This document shows, one piece after another, positions 54,843 through 61,784 of a stretch of DNA of 64,000 nucleotides (the stretch's first letter is position 1; the number at the start of each line of letters is the position of its first letter). A program made the position numbers and the translations under genes. The stretch spans positions 5,157,001-5,221,000 of the forward strand of contig NZ_CP029188.1 of the NCBI RefSeq assembly GCF_003097515.1. Reading direction: 5' to 3'. Source of the stretch: Streptomyces tirandamycinicus (GTDB lineage: Bacteria; Actinomycetota; Actinomycetes; Streptomycetales; Streptomycetaceae). The notes beneath the pieces were generated by a model, which was not told the origin of the DNA, ran no database searches, and saw only the letters and a program-made list of their open reading frames with translations.

Positions 54843-55748
54843 TCAGTGCAGCACCCGCCCGTGTGCCCGCAGCGTGCGCAGCGCCTCGAGCGTCACCAGC
54901 GGGCGCCACTCCAGGGCGGTACCGGGCGCCCACCGGCGCCACCGGACCGGCCAGCCACCGTCCTCCTGCTGCTCACGGGCGAGGTGGTCCAGCGACCGGT
55001 CCATCTCCTCGTCGGTGAACCAGCGCCGCGCCAGCGAGCCGGGTACGCGTGCGTAGTCGTGCGGGTAGTGGTACTCGCCCGGCGCGTAGCCCCCGGCGAC
55101 CGGGTAGTCGTCGGAACGGTCCGGGTCGAGCACCACCAGCCGCTGCTCGCGGACCAGCCGTCCGAGCCGGGCCGCGGCCTCCTCGGCACGCGACCTGTCC
55201 GGGACCCCGTCCAGGAACGCGACCGCCGCCTGGATCTCGTACGGGTGCGACTTCCGCAGCCCCTCCACCGCCGCCCAGCAGAAGTCGGTCGCGCGGAACA
55301 GCCAGGCGTGCCACACCTGGTTGCGGTGCAGCAGACCCACCACGGGCCCCGTGGCCAGCAGCTCACTGGGCGGATCCGACACGATGGGAAAGAACGGCGC
55401 CGTGGGATAGCCGCGCTGCGAGGGATGGATCGCGGGCAGGGCGCCGTCCCGGGTGGCCGCGTTGGTCAGGTAGCGGCAGATCCGCTCCGCCCGCAGTCCG
55501 CCGCAGCGCCCGATCGAGTCGAGCACGCGCAGGGCGTGCGCCGTGTGCAGCGGCTGGCTCGCGGGGCCGCGGAGATCGGGTTCCAGGGCGTGGCCGTAGC
55601 CACCGTCCTCGTTGAGGTACGCCGTCAGCGCGGCCTCGACCGGCTCCGCCGCGGCCCCCAGGAAGTGGTACGCGAACCGTCGCTGTTCGAGCACGCGGGC
55701 CGTGAGCCAGACGAAGTGCTCGGCGCGTGCCAGAGGTGTTCCCGCCAT
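54843..55748 (-). CDS. Protein with alpha/alpha-toroid (terpenoid cyclase-like) repeats
   Basis: A 301-residue soluble protein. It has repeat-like pieces with the Gly/aromatic turn of prenyltransferase/squalene-cyclase folds: YLNEDGGYGHALEPDLRG (about 45-62) and REQQEDGGWPVRWRRWAPG near the end, plus helical blocks between them. No catalytic Asp cluster of terpene cyclases (DxDD) is visible, so an enzyme role is doubtful. A TACCGT box lies 6 nt before ATG 55748. Function is unknown; conserved Streptomyces proteins of this type are annotated hypothetical. Confidence 0.82.
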   Translation of the reverse strand: MAGTPLARAEHFVWLTARVLEQRRFAYHFLGAAAEPVEAALTAYLNEDGGYGHALEPDLRGPASQPLHTAHALRVLDSIGRCGGLRAERICRYLTNAATRDGALPAIHPSQRGYPTAPFFPIVSDPPSELLATGPVVGLLHRNQVWHAWLFRATDFCWAAVEGLRKSHPYEIQAAVAFLDGVPDRSRAEEAAARLGRLVREQRLVVLDPDRSDDYPVAGGYAPGEYHYPHDYARVPGSLARRWFTDEEMDRSLDHLAREQQEDGGWPVRWRRWAPGTALEWRPLVTLEALRTLRAHGRVLH

Positions 55749-55827
55749 GTTCCGACGGTAGGGGCGAACGGGCTTCGCACAAGGCCGACGGACGGGTGTG
55801 CACTCTCAGGGGGCGGATACTGGTGTC

Positions 55828-56022
55828 ATGCGGTTGACGATTTTCTGGGAGCGGATGGAAGAGCACTTCGGTGCTGCCTACGCCGACTCCTTCGCACGCG
55901 ACCATGTGATGACGGAACTCGGGGGCCGGACGGTGTACGAGGCGCTGGCCGCGGGCTGGGAGACGAAGGACGTCTGGCGAGGGGTGTGCGCCGCGGTCGG
56001 CATCCCCGCGGACAGGCGCTGA
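55828..56022 (+). CDS. DUF3046 family small protein
   Basis: A 64-residue protein with the DUF3046 pattern: FWERMEEHFGAAYADSFARD, VMTELGGRTVYEALAAG and VWRGVCAAVGIP. These proteins are found close to recA/recX in actinobacteria, as here (2.0 kb upstream of recA). It is helical and soluble with no known function. GATACT lies 6 nt before ATG 55828, with no ribosome-binding site. Confidence 0.9.
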   Translation: MRLTIFWERMEEHFGAAYADSFARDHVMTELGGRTVYEALAAGWETKDVWRGVCAAVGIPADRR

Positions 56023-56068
56023 CCCGGAGGCTCCACCGTCCCGCGTCCAGCGCCCGCGCCTCCCGGTC

Positions 56069-56155
56069 GCTCCCCGTTCTCCCCGTCCTCCGTTCCCCCC
56101 CCTTCCGTCCTCCCCGTCCTCCGTCCTCCGTCCTCTCCGTCCCGCGATCCTGTCC
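56069..56155. repeat. Pyrimidine tract with ccgtcctc repeats
   Basis: A stretch of nearly 90 nt that is overwhelmingly C/T on the + strand, built from cctccgt/ccgtcctc words, between the DUF3046 gene and the transporter gene. Confidence 0.8.
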
Positions 56156-56295
56156 CGCGTCCAGTGCCCGCGCCCCGCGTCCCGGCGGGCAGGCCCGGTG
56201 CCGGTGAGGTACGTGCCCGGCCGGTCCGGCGCGTGGTGACGGGCTTCGTCCACAGACCCGTGCCGGGTGTCGCCGGGGTAGGCGAGACTTGCTCC

Positions 56296-57645
56296 GTGGC
56301 AGCGAACGACGGGACCACCCAGGACGAGAACCGCCCGACCTCCCTCTACACGGAGGCCGGGCGGCCCGGCGACGACCCCGGGAGCGGTTCGGACGGCGCC
56401 CCGGCCCGGGCGACCGTGCCTGCGCCCGCAGCCGCCCCCGACGGGGCGGGTGGGGCCGACGGGGCCGGAGGGGCCCCTGCCGCGGCGGCCGCGACGGGGC
56501 GGATGCCCCGCTGGCTGCCCCGCGCCATGGTGCTGGCGCTGGCGCTCTACGGCTGCTTCCAGCTCGGCAGCTGGGCCTTCCACCAACTGATCGGCCTGCT
56601 GATCAACGTGCTGATCGCGTTCTTCCTGGCGCTGGCGATCGAGCCGGCCGTGGGCCGCATGGCGGCCCGCGGCATGCGTCGCGGCATCGCCACGTTCCTC
56701 GTCTTCATCGCGGTGCTGGCGGCGAGCGTGGGCTTCGTCGTGGCACTCGGCTCGCTGCTGGCCGGTCAGATCGTCGAGATGGTCGAGGAGTTCCCCCAGT
56801 ACCTGGACCAGGTGATCAACTGGATCAACAAGACCTTCCACAGCGAACTGTCCAGGGTCGCGATCCAGGACAGCCTGCTGCGTTCCGACTGGCTGCAGAA
56901 GTACGTGCAGAACAGCGCGACCGGCGTGCTCGACGTCTCCGCGACGGTGCTCGGCGGCCTGTTCAAGCTGCTGACGATCTTCCTCTTCTCCTTCTACTTC
57001 GCGGCGGACGGGCCGAGGCTGCGGCGGGCGCTGTGCTCGGTGCTGCCGCCGTCGAAGCAGGCCGAGGTGCTGAGGGCCTGGGAGATCGCCGTCGACAAGA
57101 CGGGCGGGTATCTGTACTCGCGCGGGCTGATGGCGCTGATCTCGGGGTTCGCCCACTATGTGCTGCTGGCGATGCTGGATGTGCCCTACGCCCCGGCGCT
57201 GGCCATGTGGGTGGGGTTGGTGTCGCAGTTCATCCCGACCATCGGCACCTATCTCGCGGGCGCCCTGCCGATGCTCATCGCCTTCACGATCAACCCCTGG
57301 TACGCGCTGTGGGTGCTGGGCTTCGTGCTGATCTACCAGCAGTTCGAGAACTACGTGCTGCAGCCGAAGCTCACCGCCCGGACGGTGGACATCCATCCGG
57401 CGGTGGCGTTCGGCTCGGTCATCGCCGGCACCGCGCTGCTGGGTGCCGTCGGCGCGCTGATCGCGATTCCGGCGGTCGCCACGCTGCAGGCCTTCCTCGG
57501 CGCGTACGTGAAGCGCTACACCGTGACGGAGGACCCGCGGGTCCACGGGCACCGCAGGCACGGCGAGGTGGTGCTGGCACGGGTGCAGCGGGCCCTGCGC
57601 AGCAAGAAGGACGGGTCGGCGGCCGACGGGGAGAGCGGCGGCTGA
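56296..57645 (+). CDS. AI-2E family transporter
   Basis: A 449-residue membrane protein. The first about 75 residues are Ala/Gly/Pro/Asp-rich and disordered. Eight helices follow in the AI-2E/PerM pattern: LLINVLIAFFLALAIEPAV, FLVFIAVLAASVGFVVALGS and LLTIFLFSFYFAADGPRLRR. The family block YVLQPKLTARTVDIHPAVAF is followed by IAGTALLGAVGALIAIP. Substrates of the family vary (autoinducer-2, Na+/H+); none is implied here. GTG 56296 is chosen from homology of the start of the disordered tail and is uncertain. Confidence 0.9.
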   Translation: MAANDGTTQDENRPTSLYTEAGRPGDDPGSGSDGAPARATVPAPAAAPDGAGGADGAGGAPAAAAATGRMPRWLPRAMVLALALYGCFQLGSWAFHQLIGLLINVLIAFFLALAIEPAVGRMAARGMRRGIATFLVFIAVLAASVGFVVALGSLLAGQIVEMVEEFPQYLDQVINWINKTFHSELSRVAIQDSLLRSDWLQKYVQNSATGVLDVSATVLGGLFKLLTIFLFSFYFAADGPRLRRALCSVLPPSKQAEVLRAWEIAVDKTGGYLYSRGLMALISGFAHYVLLAMLDVPYAPALAMWVGLVSQFIPTIGTYLAGALPMLIAFTINPWYALWVLGFVLIYQQFENYVLQPKLTARTVDIHPAVAFGSVIAGTALLGAVGALIAIPAVATLQAFLGAYVKRYTVTEDPRVHGHRRHGEVVLARVQRALRSKKDGSAADGESGG

Positions 57646-57846
57646 GAACTCTCCGGGATGGCGGCCGTCCTCCGGCGGCCCGCTGCCGGCAGCCGGCATA
57701 CCGGTCGTCGCGCCGGCCGTACCGCCGACTGTCCTGCCGGCCGTCCTGCCGGTCGTCGGCCGGTCGTCCCACCGGTCGTCACGGTGGTCGTCCCGGCAGC
57801 CCCGCGGGCGCCGGTGCGGCCCACGACGGGCGGTGCGGAGACGCGC

Positions 57847-57876
57847 TTGACACCAAAATCGAACATCCATTCTTAT
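57847..57876 (+). promoter_or_regulatory. recA promoter P1 with LexA box
   Basis: TTGACA (57847-57852), 18-nt spacer, TCTTAT (57871-57876). The spacer and -10 contain GAACATCCATTC (57861-57872), one base from the Gram-positive SOS box core GAACnnnnGTTC. LexA binding here would block the -10. Confidence 0.78.
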
Positions 57877-57943
57877 GGGGGTCCGGCCTTGGGATCCCGG
57901 GTTCTCGCCGGGTTGTCCACAGGTTGGAGGACGTCGGGGCGCA

Positions 57944-57966
57944 TTGTCAGTGGCAGGGGTTAGCGT
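57944..57966 (+). promoter_or_regulatory. recA promoter P2, LexA-independent damage (PafBC) type
   Basis: TTGTCAGTGG, 7 nt, TAGCGT. This matches the RecA-NDp consensus known from mycobacterial recA, which PafBC activates. Leader to ATG is about 36 nt. Confidence 0.8.
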
Positions 57967-58009
57967 CTTGGACGTGAAGCGATCGACTCAAGCAAACCGG
58001 GTGGAACCC

Positions 58010-59143
58010 ATGGCAGGAACCGACCGCGAGAAGGCGCTCGACGCCGCGCTCGCGCAGATTGAACGACAGTTCGGCAAGGGCGCCGTGATGCGCATGGGCG
58101 AGCGGTCGAAGGAGCCCATCGAGGTCATCCCGACCGGCTCGACCGCGCTCGACGTCGCGCTGGGTGTCGGCGGCCTGCCGCGAGGCCGTGTCGTGGAGAT
58201 CTACGGCCCGGAGTCCTCCGGCAAGACGACCCTGACCCTGCACGCCGTCGCCAACGCGCAGAAGGCCGGCGGCCAGGTCGCCTTCGTCGACGCGGAACAC
58301 GCCCTCGACCCCGAGTACGCCAAGAAGCTCGGCGTCGACATCGACAACCTCATCCTGTCCCAGCCGGACAACGGTGAGCAGGCGCTCGAGATCGTCGACA
58401 TGCTGGTCCGCTCCGGCGCCCTCGACCTGATCGTCATCGACTCCGTCGCCGCGCTCGTGCCGCGAGCGGAGATCGAGGGCGAGATGGGCGACTCCCACGT
58501 GGGTCTCCAGGCCCGGCTCATGAGCCAGGCCCTGCGGAAGATCACCAGCGCGCTCAACCAGTCCAAGACCACGGCCATCTTCATCAACCAGCTCCGCGAG
58601 AAGATCGGCGTGATGTTCGGCTCGCCCGAGACCACCACCGGTGGCCGCGCGCTGAAGTTCTACGCCTCGGTGCGCATCGACATCCGCCGCATCGAGACCC
58701 TCAAGGACGGTACCGACGCCGTCGGCAACCGCACCCGCTGCAAGGTCGTCAAGAACAAGGTCGCGCCGCCCTTCAAGCAGGCCGAGTTCGACATCCTCTA
58801 CGGCCAGGGCATCAGCCGTGAGGGCGGTCTGATCGACATGGGCGTGGAGCACGGCTTCGTGCGCAAGGCCGGCGCCTGGTACACCTACGAGGGCGACCAG
58901 CTCGGTCAGGGCAAGGAGAACGCGCGGAACTTCCTGAAGGACAATCCGGACCTCGCCAACGAGATCGAGAAGAAGATCAAGGAGAAGCTGGGCGTCGGAG
59001 TGAGCAGCACGGAGGCCCCGGCGGCCGAGCCCGGTGCGGACACGGCGAGCGCCGCGCCCGCCGAAGCCCCCGCCAAGTCGGTGCCCGCGCCCGCAGCCAA
59101 GGCGGCGAAGGCCACCAAGACCGCTGCGGCGGCCAAGGGCTGA
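58010..59143 (+). CDS. recA: Recombinase RecA
   Basis: A 377-residue strand-exchange protein and LexA coprotease. Walker A is GPESSGKTT (Lys72), Walker B is DLIVIDSVAALVP, and loop L2 contains FINQLREKIGVMFGSPETTT. The C-terminal about 45 residues replace the acidic tail of E. coli RecA with Ala/Pro/Lys-rich sequence (APAAKAAKATKTAAAAKG). ATG 58010 follows GGTGGA. It is followed 8 bp later by recX, so the two are co-transcribed. Two damage promoters lie upstream. Confidence 0.98.
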   Translation: MAGTDREKALDAALAQIERQFGKGAVMRMGERSKEPIEVIPTGSTALDVALGVGGLPRGRVVEIYGPESSGKTTLTLHAVANAQKAGGQVAFVDAEHALDPEYAKKLGVDIDNLILSQPDNGEQALEIVDMLVRSGALDLIVIDSVAALVPRAEIEGEMGDSHVGLQARLMSQALRKITSALNQSKTTAIFINQLREKIGVMFGSPETTTGGRALKFYASVRIDIRRIETLKDGTDAVGNRTRCKVVKNKVAPPFKQAEFDILYGQGISREGGLIDMGVEHGFVRKAGAWYTYEGDQLGQGKENARNFLKDNPDLANEIEKKIKEKLGVGVSSTEAPAAEPGADTASAAPAEAPAKSVPAPAAKAAKATKTAAAAKG

Positions 59144-59151
59144 CCGGCACC

Positions 59152-59745
59152 GTGCCCGACCCGAGCACGCGGCGTACCGCGCAGAGGACGGGCGGCAGCT
59201 CCGCATCGTCGAGGGCCGATGAGGAGCTGCCGTCCCAAGACCCGGCGGAGAAGGCGCGGGCGATCTGCCTGCGCCTGCTCACCGGCACCCCGCGGACCCG
59301 GAAACAACTCGCCGAGGCGCTCCGCAAGCGCGATATCCCGGACGAGGTCGCCGAAGAGGTGCTTTCGCGCTTCGAGGACGTCGGCCTTGTCGACGACGCG
59401 GCGTTCGCGGGCGCCTGGGTGGAGTCACGGCACCACGGTCGCGGACTGGCCCGCCGCGCCCTGGCGCGTGAGCTGCGCACGAAGGGCGTCGACCCGGCGC
59501 TGATCGACGAGGCGGTCGGCCGGCTCGACTCCGACCGGGAGGAGGAGACGGCACGCGAGCTGGTCGCCGGGAAACTCCGCTCCACCCGGGGCCTCGACCG
59601 GGACCGCCGGCTGCGCCGCCTCGCGGGCATGCTCGCCCGCAAGGGATACCCGGAGGGCATGGCCCTGCGGGTGGTCCGCCGGGCCCTGGAGGAGGAGGGC
59701 GAGGACACCGAGGACCTGGACGGTTTGGGGGACGGCTTGTCCTGA
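59152..59745 (+). CDS. recX: RecA regulator RecX
   Basis: A 197-residue, mostly helical protein with three RecX three-helix repeats: AICLRLLTGTPRTRKQLAEA ... VLSRFEDVGLVDDAAFAGAW, then LARRALARELRTKGVDPALI, then RLRRLAGMLARKGYPEGMAL. RecX caps or disassembles RecA filaments. The N-terminal about 25 residues are Ser/Thr/Arg-rich and likely disordered. GTG 59152 lies 8 bp after recA. Confidence 0.95.
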   Translation: MPDPSTRRTAQRTGGSSASSRADEELPSQDPAEKARAICLRLLTGTPRTRKQLAEALRKRDIPDEVAEEVLSRFEDVGLVDDAAFAGAWVESRHHGRGLARRALARELRTKGVDPALIDEAVGRLDSDREEETARELVAGKLRSTRGLDRDRRLRRLAGMLARKGYPEGMALRVVRRALEEEGEDTEDLDGLGDGLS

Positions 59746-59849
59746 GGGCCGTCCCGGACCACCCCTCCGGTTCGGACGCGGGCATCGTGTCCGGCCCGGG
59801 GCCGTGCCGGCCGTGGGCGCGGTGCGCCCGCGCCGCACAACCGACGTCC

Positions 59850-59897
59850 GCAGTGCGGCACTACGGCAGTGCGGCACTACGGCAGTGGGGCAGTGCG
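59850..59897. repeat. Tandem 16-bp repeats after recX
   Basis: gcagtgcggcactacg at 59850 and 59866 (identical), then a degenerate third copy from 59882 (gcagtggggcagtgcggcag). Confidence 0.85.
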
Positions 59898-59914
59898 GCA
59901 GTACAGACGGAGAG

Positions 59915-61519
59915 TCAGTCCGGTCGGGCGGTGGCGTGCTCGGAAGGGGTCCCCGAGTCCACCGGAGCACCTCCGCGTACCGTGTCGGCCGCCGCGTGCA
60001 GCTCGGCCGGATGCACGCCCCCGAAGGCCGCCACGAGATGCCCGTCCGGCCTCACCAGCAGGACCGTGTGCGCCGATGCCCCCGGGTAGGACTCGGCGAC
60101 GAGCAGTTCCGCCCGGGCGGGCAGTTCCGACACCGTCGAGGCGAGCCGGGGCATGACGCCCGCCGTCACCCAGTGGCGCCGGTCCCACACCCCCGTGCCG
60201 GGGGCGACCAGCACCACGAGCAGCCTGGCCCTGCCCAGCCGGTGCCGCAGCCGGCTGGTCGTTCCCTCCGGAGTCGTCACGGCGACGTCCGCCACCGGAG
60301 CACCCACCGGGGTGGCGACGGCGGTGAGCGCCCCGGTGTGCCGGGGCGTGAGGGGGGAGTGCGGATAGGCGGGGGGTGCACCCAGCGGGCCGAGCCCCAG
60401 GTGCCCGTCCGTCAGCAGGGTGCCGTGGCCCCGGGCGGCGCCCGGCAGATACGTCCGCAGGCCCCCGGTGCCGCGCAGTATCGGCAGCGACTGGTCCGCG
60501 GCCCGCAGCCGCGACGCCACCGCCGTGCGCCGTTCCGCCTGGTAGCTGTCGAGCAGGGTGTCGGAGGCGCCGTGGTGCCAGGCGTGCGCCAGTTTCCACG
60601 CGAGGTTGTCGGCGTCGCGCACCCCCTCGTCCACTCCCTGGGTGCCGACCGCGCCGAGGAGATGGGCCGCGTCCCCGGCGAGGAAGGCGCGGTCCACCCG
60701 CCACCGCCGGGCCAGCCGGTGGTGGAGGGTGTGGACACCGGTGTCGAGGAGGTCGTACTGAGGCGGTCCGTCGCACCAGCCGGCCAGGGTGTCCCGGACC
60801 CGCGACACCAGGGCGTCGGGGGTCACCAGTTCGCCGCGGGCGGGCAGCAGCCAGTCCAGCCGCCACACGCCGTCGGGCAGCGGCCGCGCAGTCACCTCGT
60901 CACCGACCGTGCGCCACGGCGGCAGCCGGTGCAGCACACCCTCGCCGGGCCAGGGGAGTTCGGTGCGCAGGGCCGCGACGGCGTGGCGTTCCACGGCGGT
61001 CCGGCCGGGGAAGCGGATCCCGAGGAGCTTCCTGACCGTCGACCGGGCCCCGTCGCAGCCGACCAGGAAACTCCCCCGCCACCAGGTCGTATCGACGCCG
61101 CGGGTGTGTGCGGTGATGCCGCGCCCGTCCTGCTCCAGGGCGTCAAGCCGGGTGCACGCGGCGACCTGCACCAGATCGGTGGTGTCCACGGCGTCCCGCA
61201 GTCCGCGCATCAGCGCATGCTGCGGAATGTGCACGGGCGCGGGCAGATCCTCTCCGTGGAACTCCACCCGGCGCAGCTCCTGCTTGCGCCGCAGCGAGCG
61301 CCAGCCGACCCAGCGTGCCCCCTCGTCACGGATCGTGGCGCAGCCCAGCCGCTCGGCGAGCGCCGCGGTGTCGGCGCGCAGCACGACCGTCCGCGCGGGG
61401 CGCGGATCGTCCTTGCCCTCGCCCTCGTCGAGCACCACGGAGGGAACGCCCTGGGCGGCGAGGGCGAGGGAGAGCACGAGCCCGACCGGACCCGCGCCGA
61501 CCACGATCACCGGGTCCAC
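59915..61519 (-). CDS. FAD-dependent aromatic-ring monooxygenase
   Basis: A 534-residue flavoprotein hydroxylase (PHBH fold). The dinucleotide-binding loop is VIVVGAGPVGLVLSLALA at residues about 3-20, the middle DG motif is FLVGCDGARSTVRK, and the second FAD loop is FLAGDAAHLLGAVGTQGVDEG. A thioredoxin-like C-terminal domain follows (about 400-520: LLVVLVAPGTGVWDRR), as in phenol/MhpA-type hydroxylases. GTG 61519 has AGGAG 7 nt upstream. No pathway genes surround it, so the substrate is unknown. It stands alone between recX and a carboxypeptidase gene. Confidence 0.92.
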   Translation of the reverse strand: MDPVIVVGAGPVGLVLSLALAAQGVPSVVLDEGEGKDDPRPARTVVLRADTAALAERLGCATIRDEGARWVGWRSLRRKQELRRVEFHGEDLPAPVHIPQHALMRGLRDAVDTTDLVQVAACTRLDALEQDGRGITAHTRGVDTTWWRGSFLVGCDGARSTVRKLLGIRFPGRTAVERHAVAALRTELPWPGEGVLHRLPPWRTVGDEVTARPLPDGVWRLDWLLPARGELVTPDALVSRVRDTLAGWCDGPPQYDLLDTGVHTLHHRLARRWRVDRAFLAGDAAHLLGAVGTQGVDEGVRDADNLAWKLAHAWHHGASDTLLDSYQAERRTAVASRLRAADQSLPILRGTGGLRTYLPGAARGHGTLLTDGHLGLGPLGAPPAYPHSPLTPRHTGALTAVATPVGAPVADVAVTTPEGTTSRLRHRLGRARLLVVLVAPGTGVWDRRHWVTAGVMPRLASTVSELPARAELLVAESYPGASAHTVLLVRPDGHLVAAFGGVHPAELHAAADTVRGGAPVDSGTPSEHATARPD

Positions 61520-61784
61520 GGCACTGCTCCTGGGGCCTGCCGGGACGGAGGGAACAGGGGGATTGGGCAGGTTGGCGCCCGGTGCGCGATCACAGAACGT
61601 ATGCAACCCACTGCCGCTGCCCCCCGTCAAGCGACGCGGTGCCCAACGGCGAGGCGGCCCCGCCGACCCACGGAACACCGTTGCCCCGGTCCGTGACGGT
61701 CCTCCGGTCCGTGACCAATGCCCCGGCCCGTGACCGTGCCCCGGTCCGTGACCGTCCTCCGGCTCGTGCCGCGCGCCACGGAGG

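Larger units (their letters stand above)
57646..58009. other. recA upstream region
   Basis: 364 bp. About 57700-57790 is a degenerate ccggtcgt/ccggccgt repeat. Two recA promoters occupy 57847-57966. No gene is supported. Confidence 0.65.

Noticed and set aside
56164..56295. Longer start for the AI-2E transporter at 56164
   Set aside because: The added 44 residues are Arg/Pro-rich and lie in the repeat-like pyrimidine-tract flank, without a ribosome-binding site.
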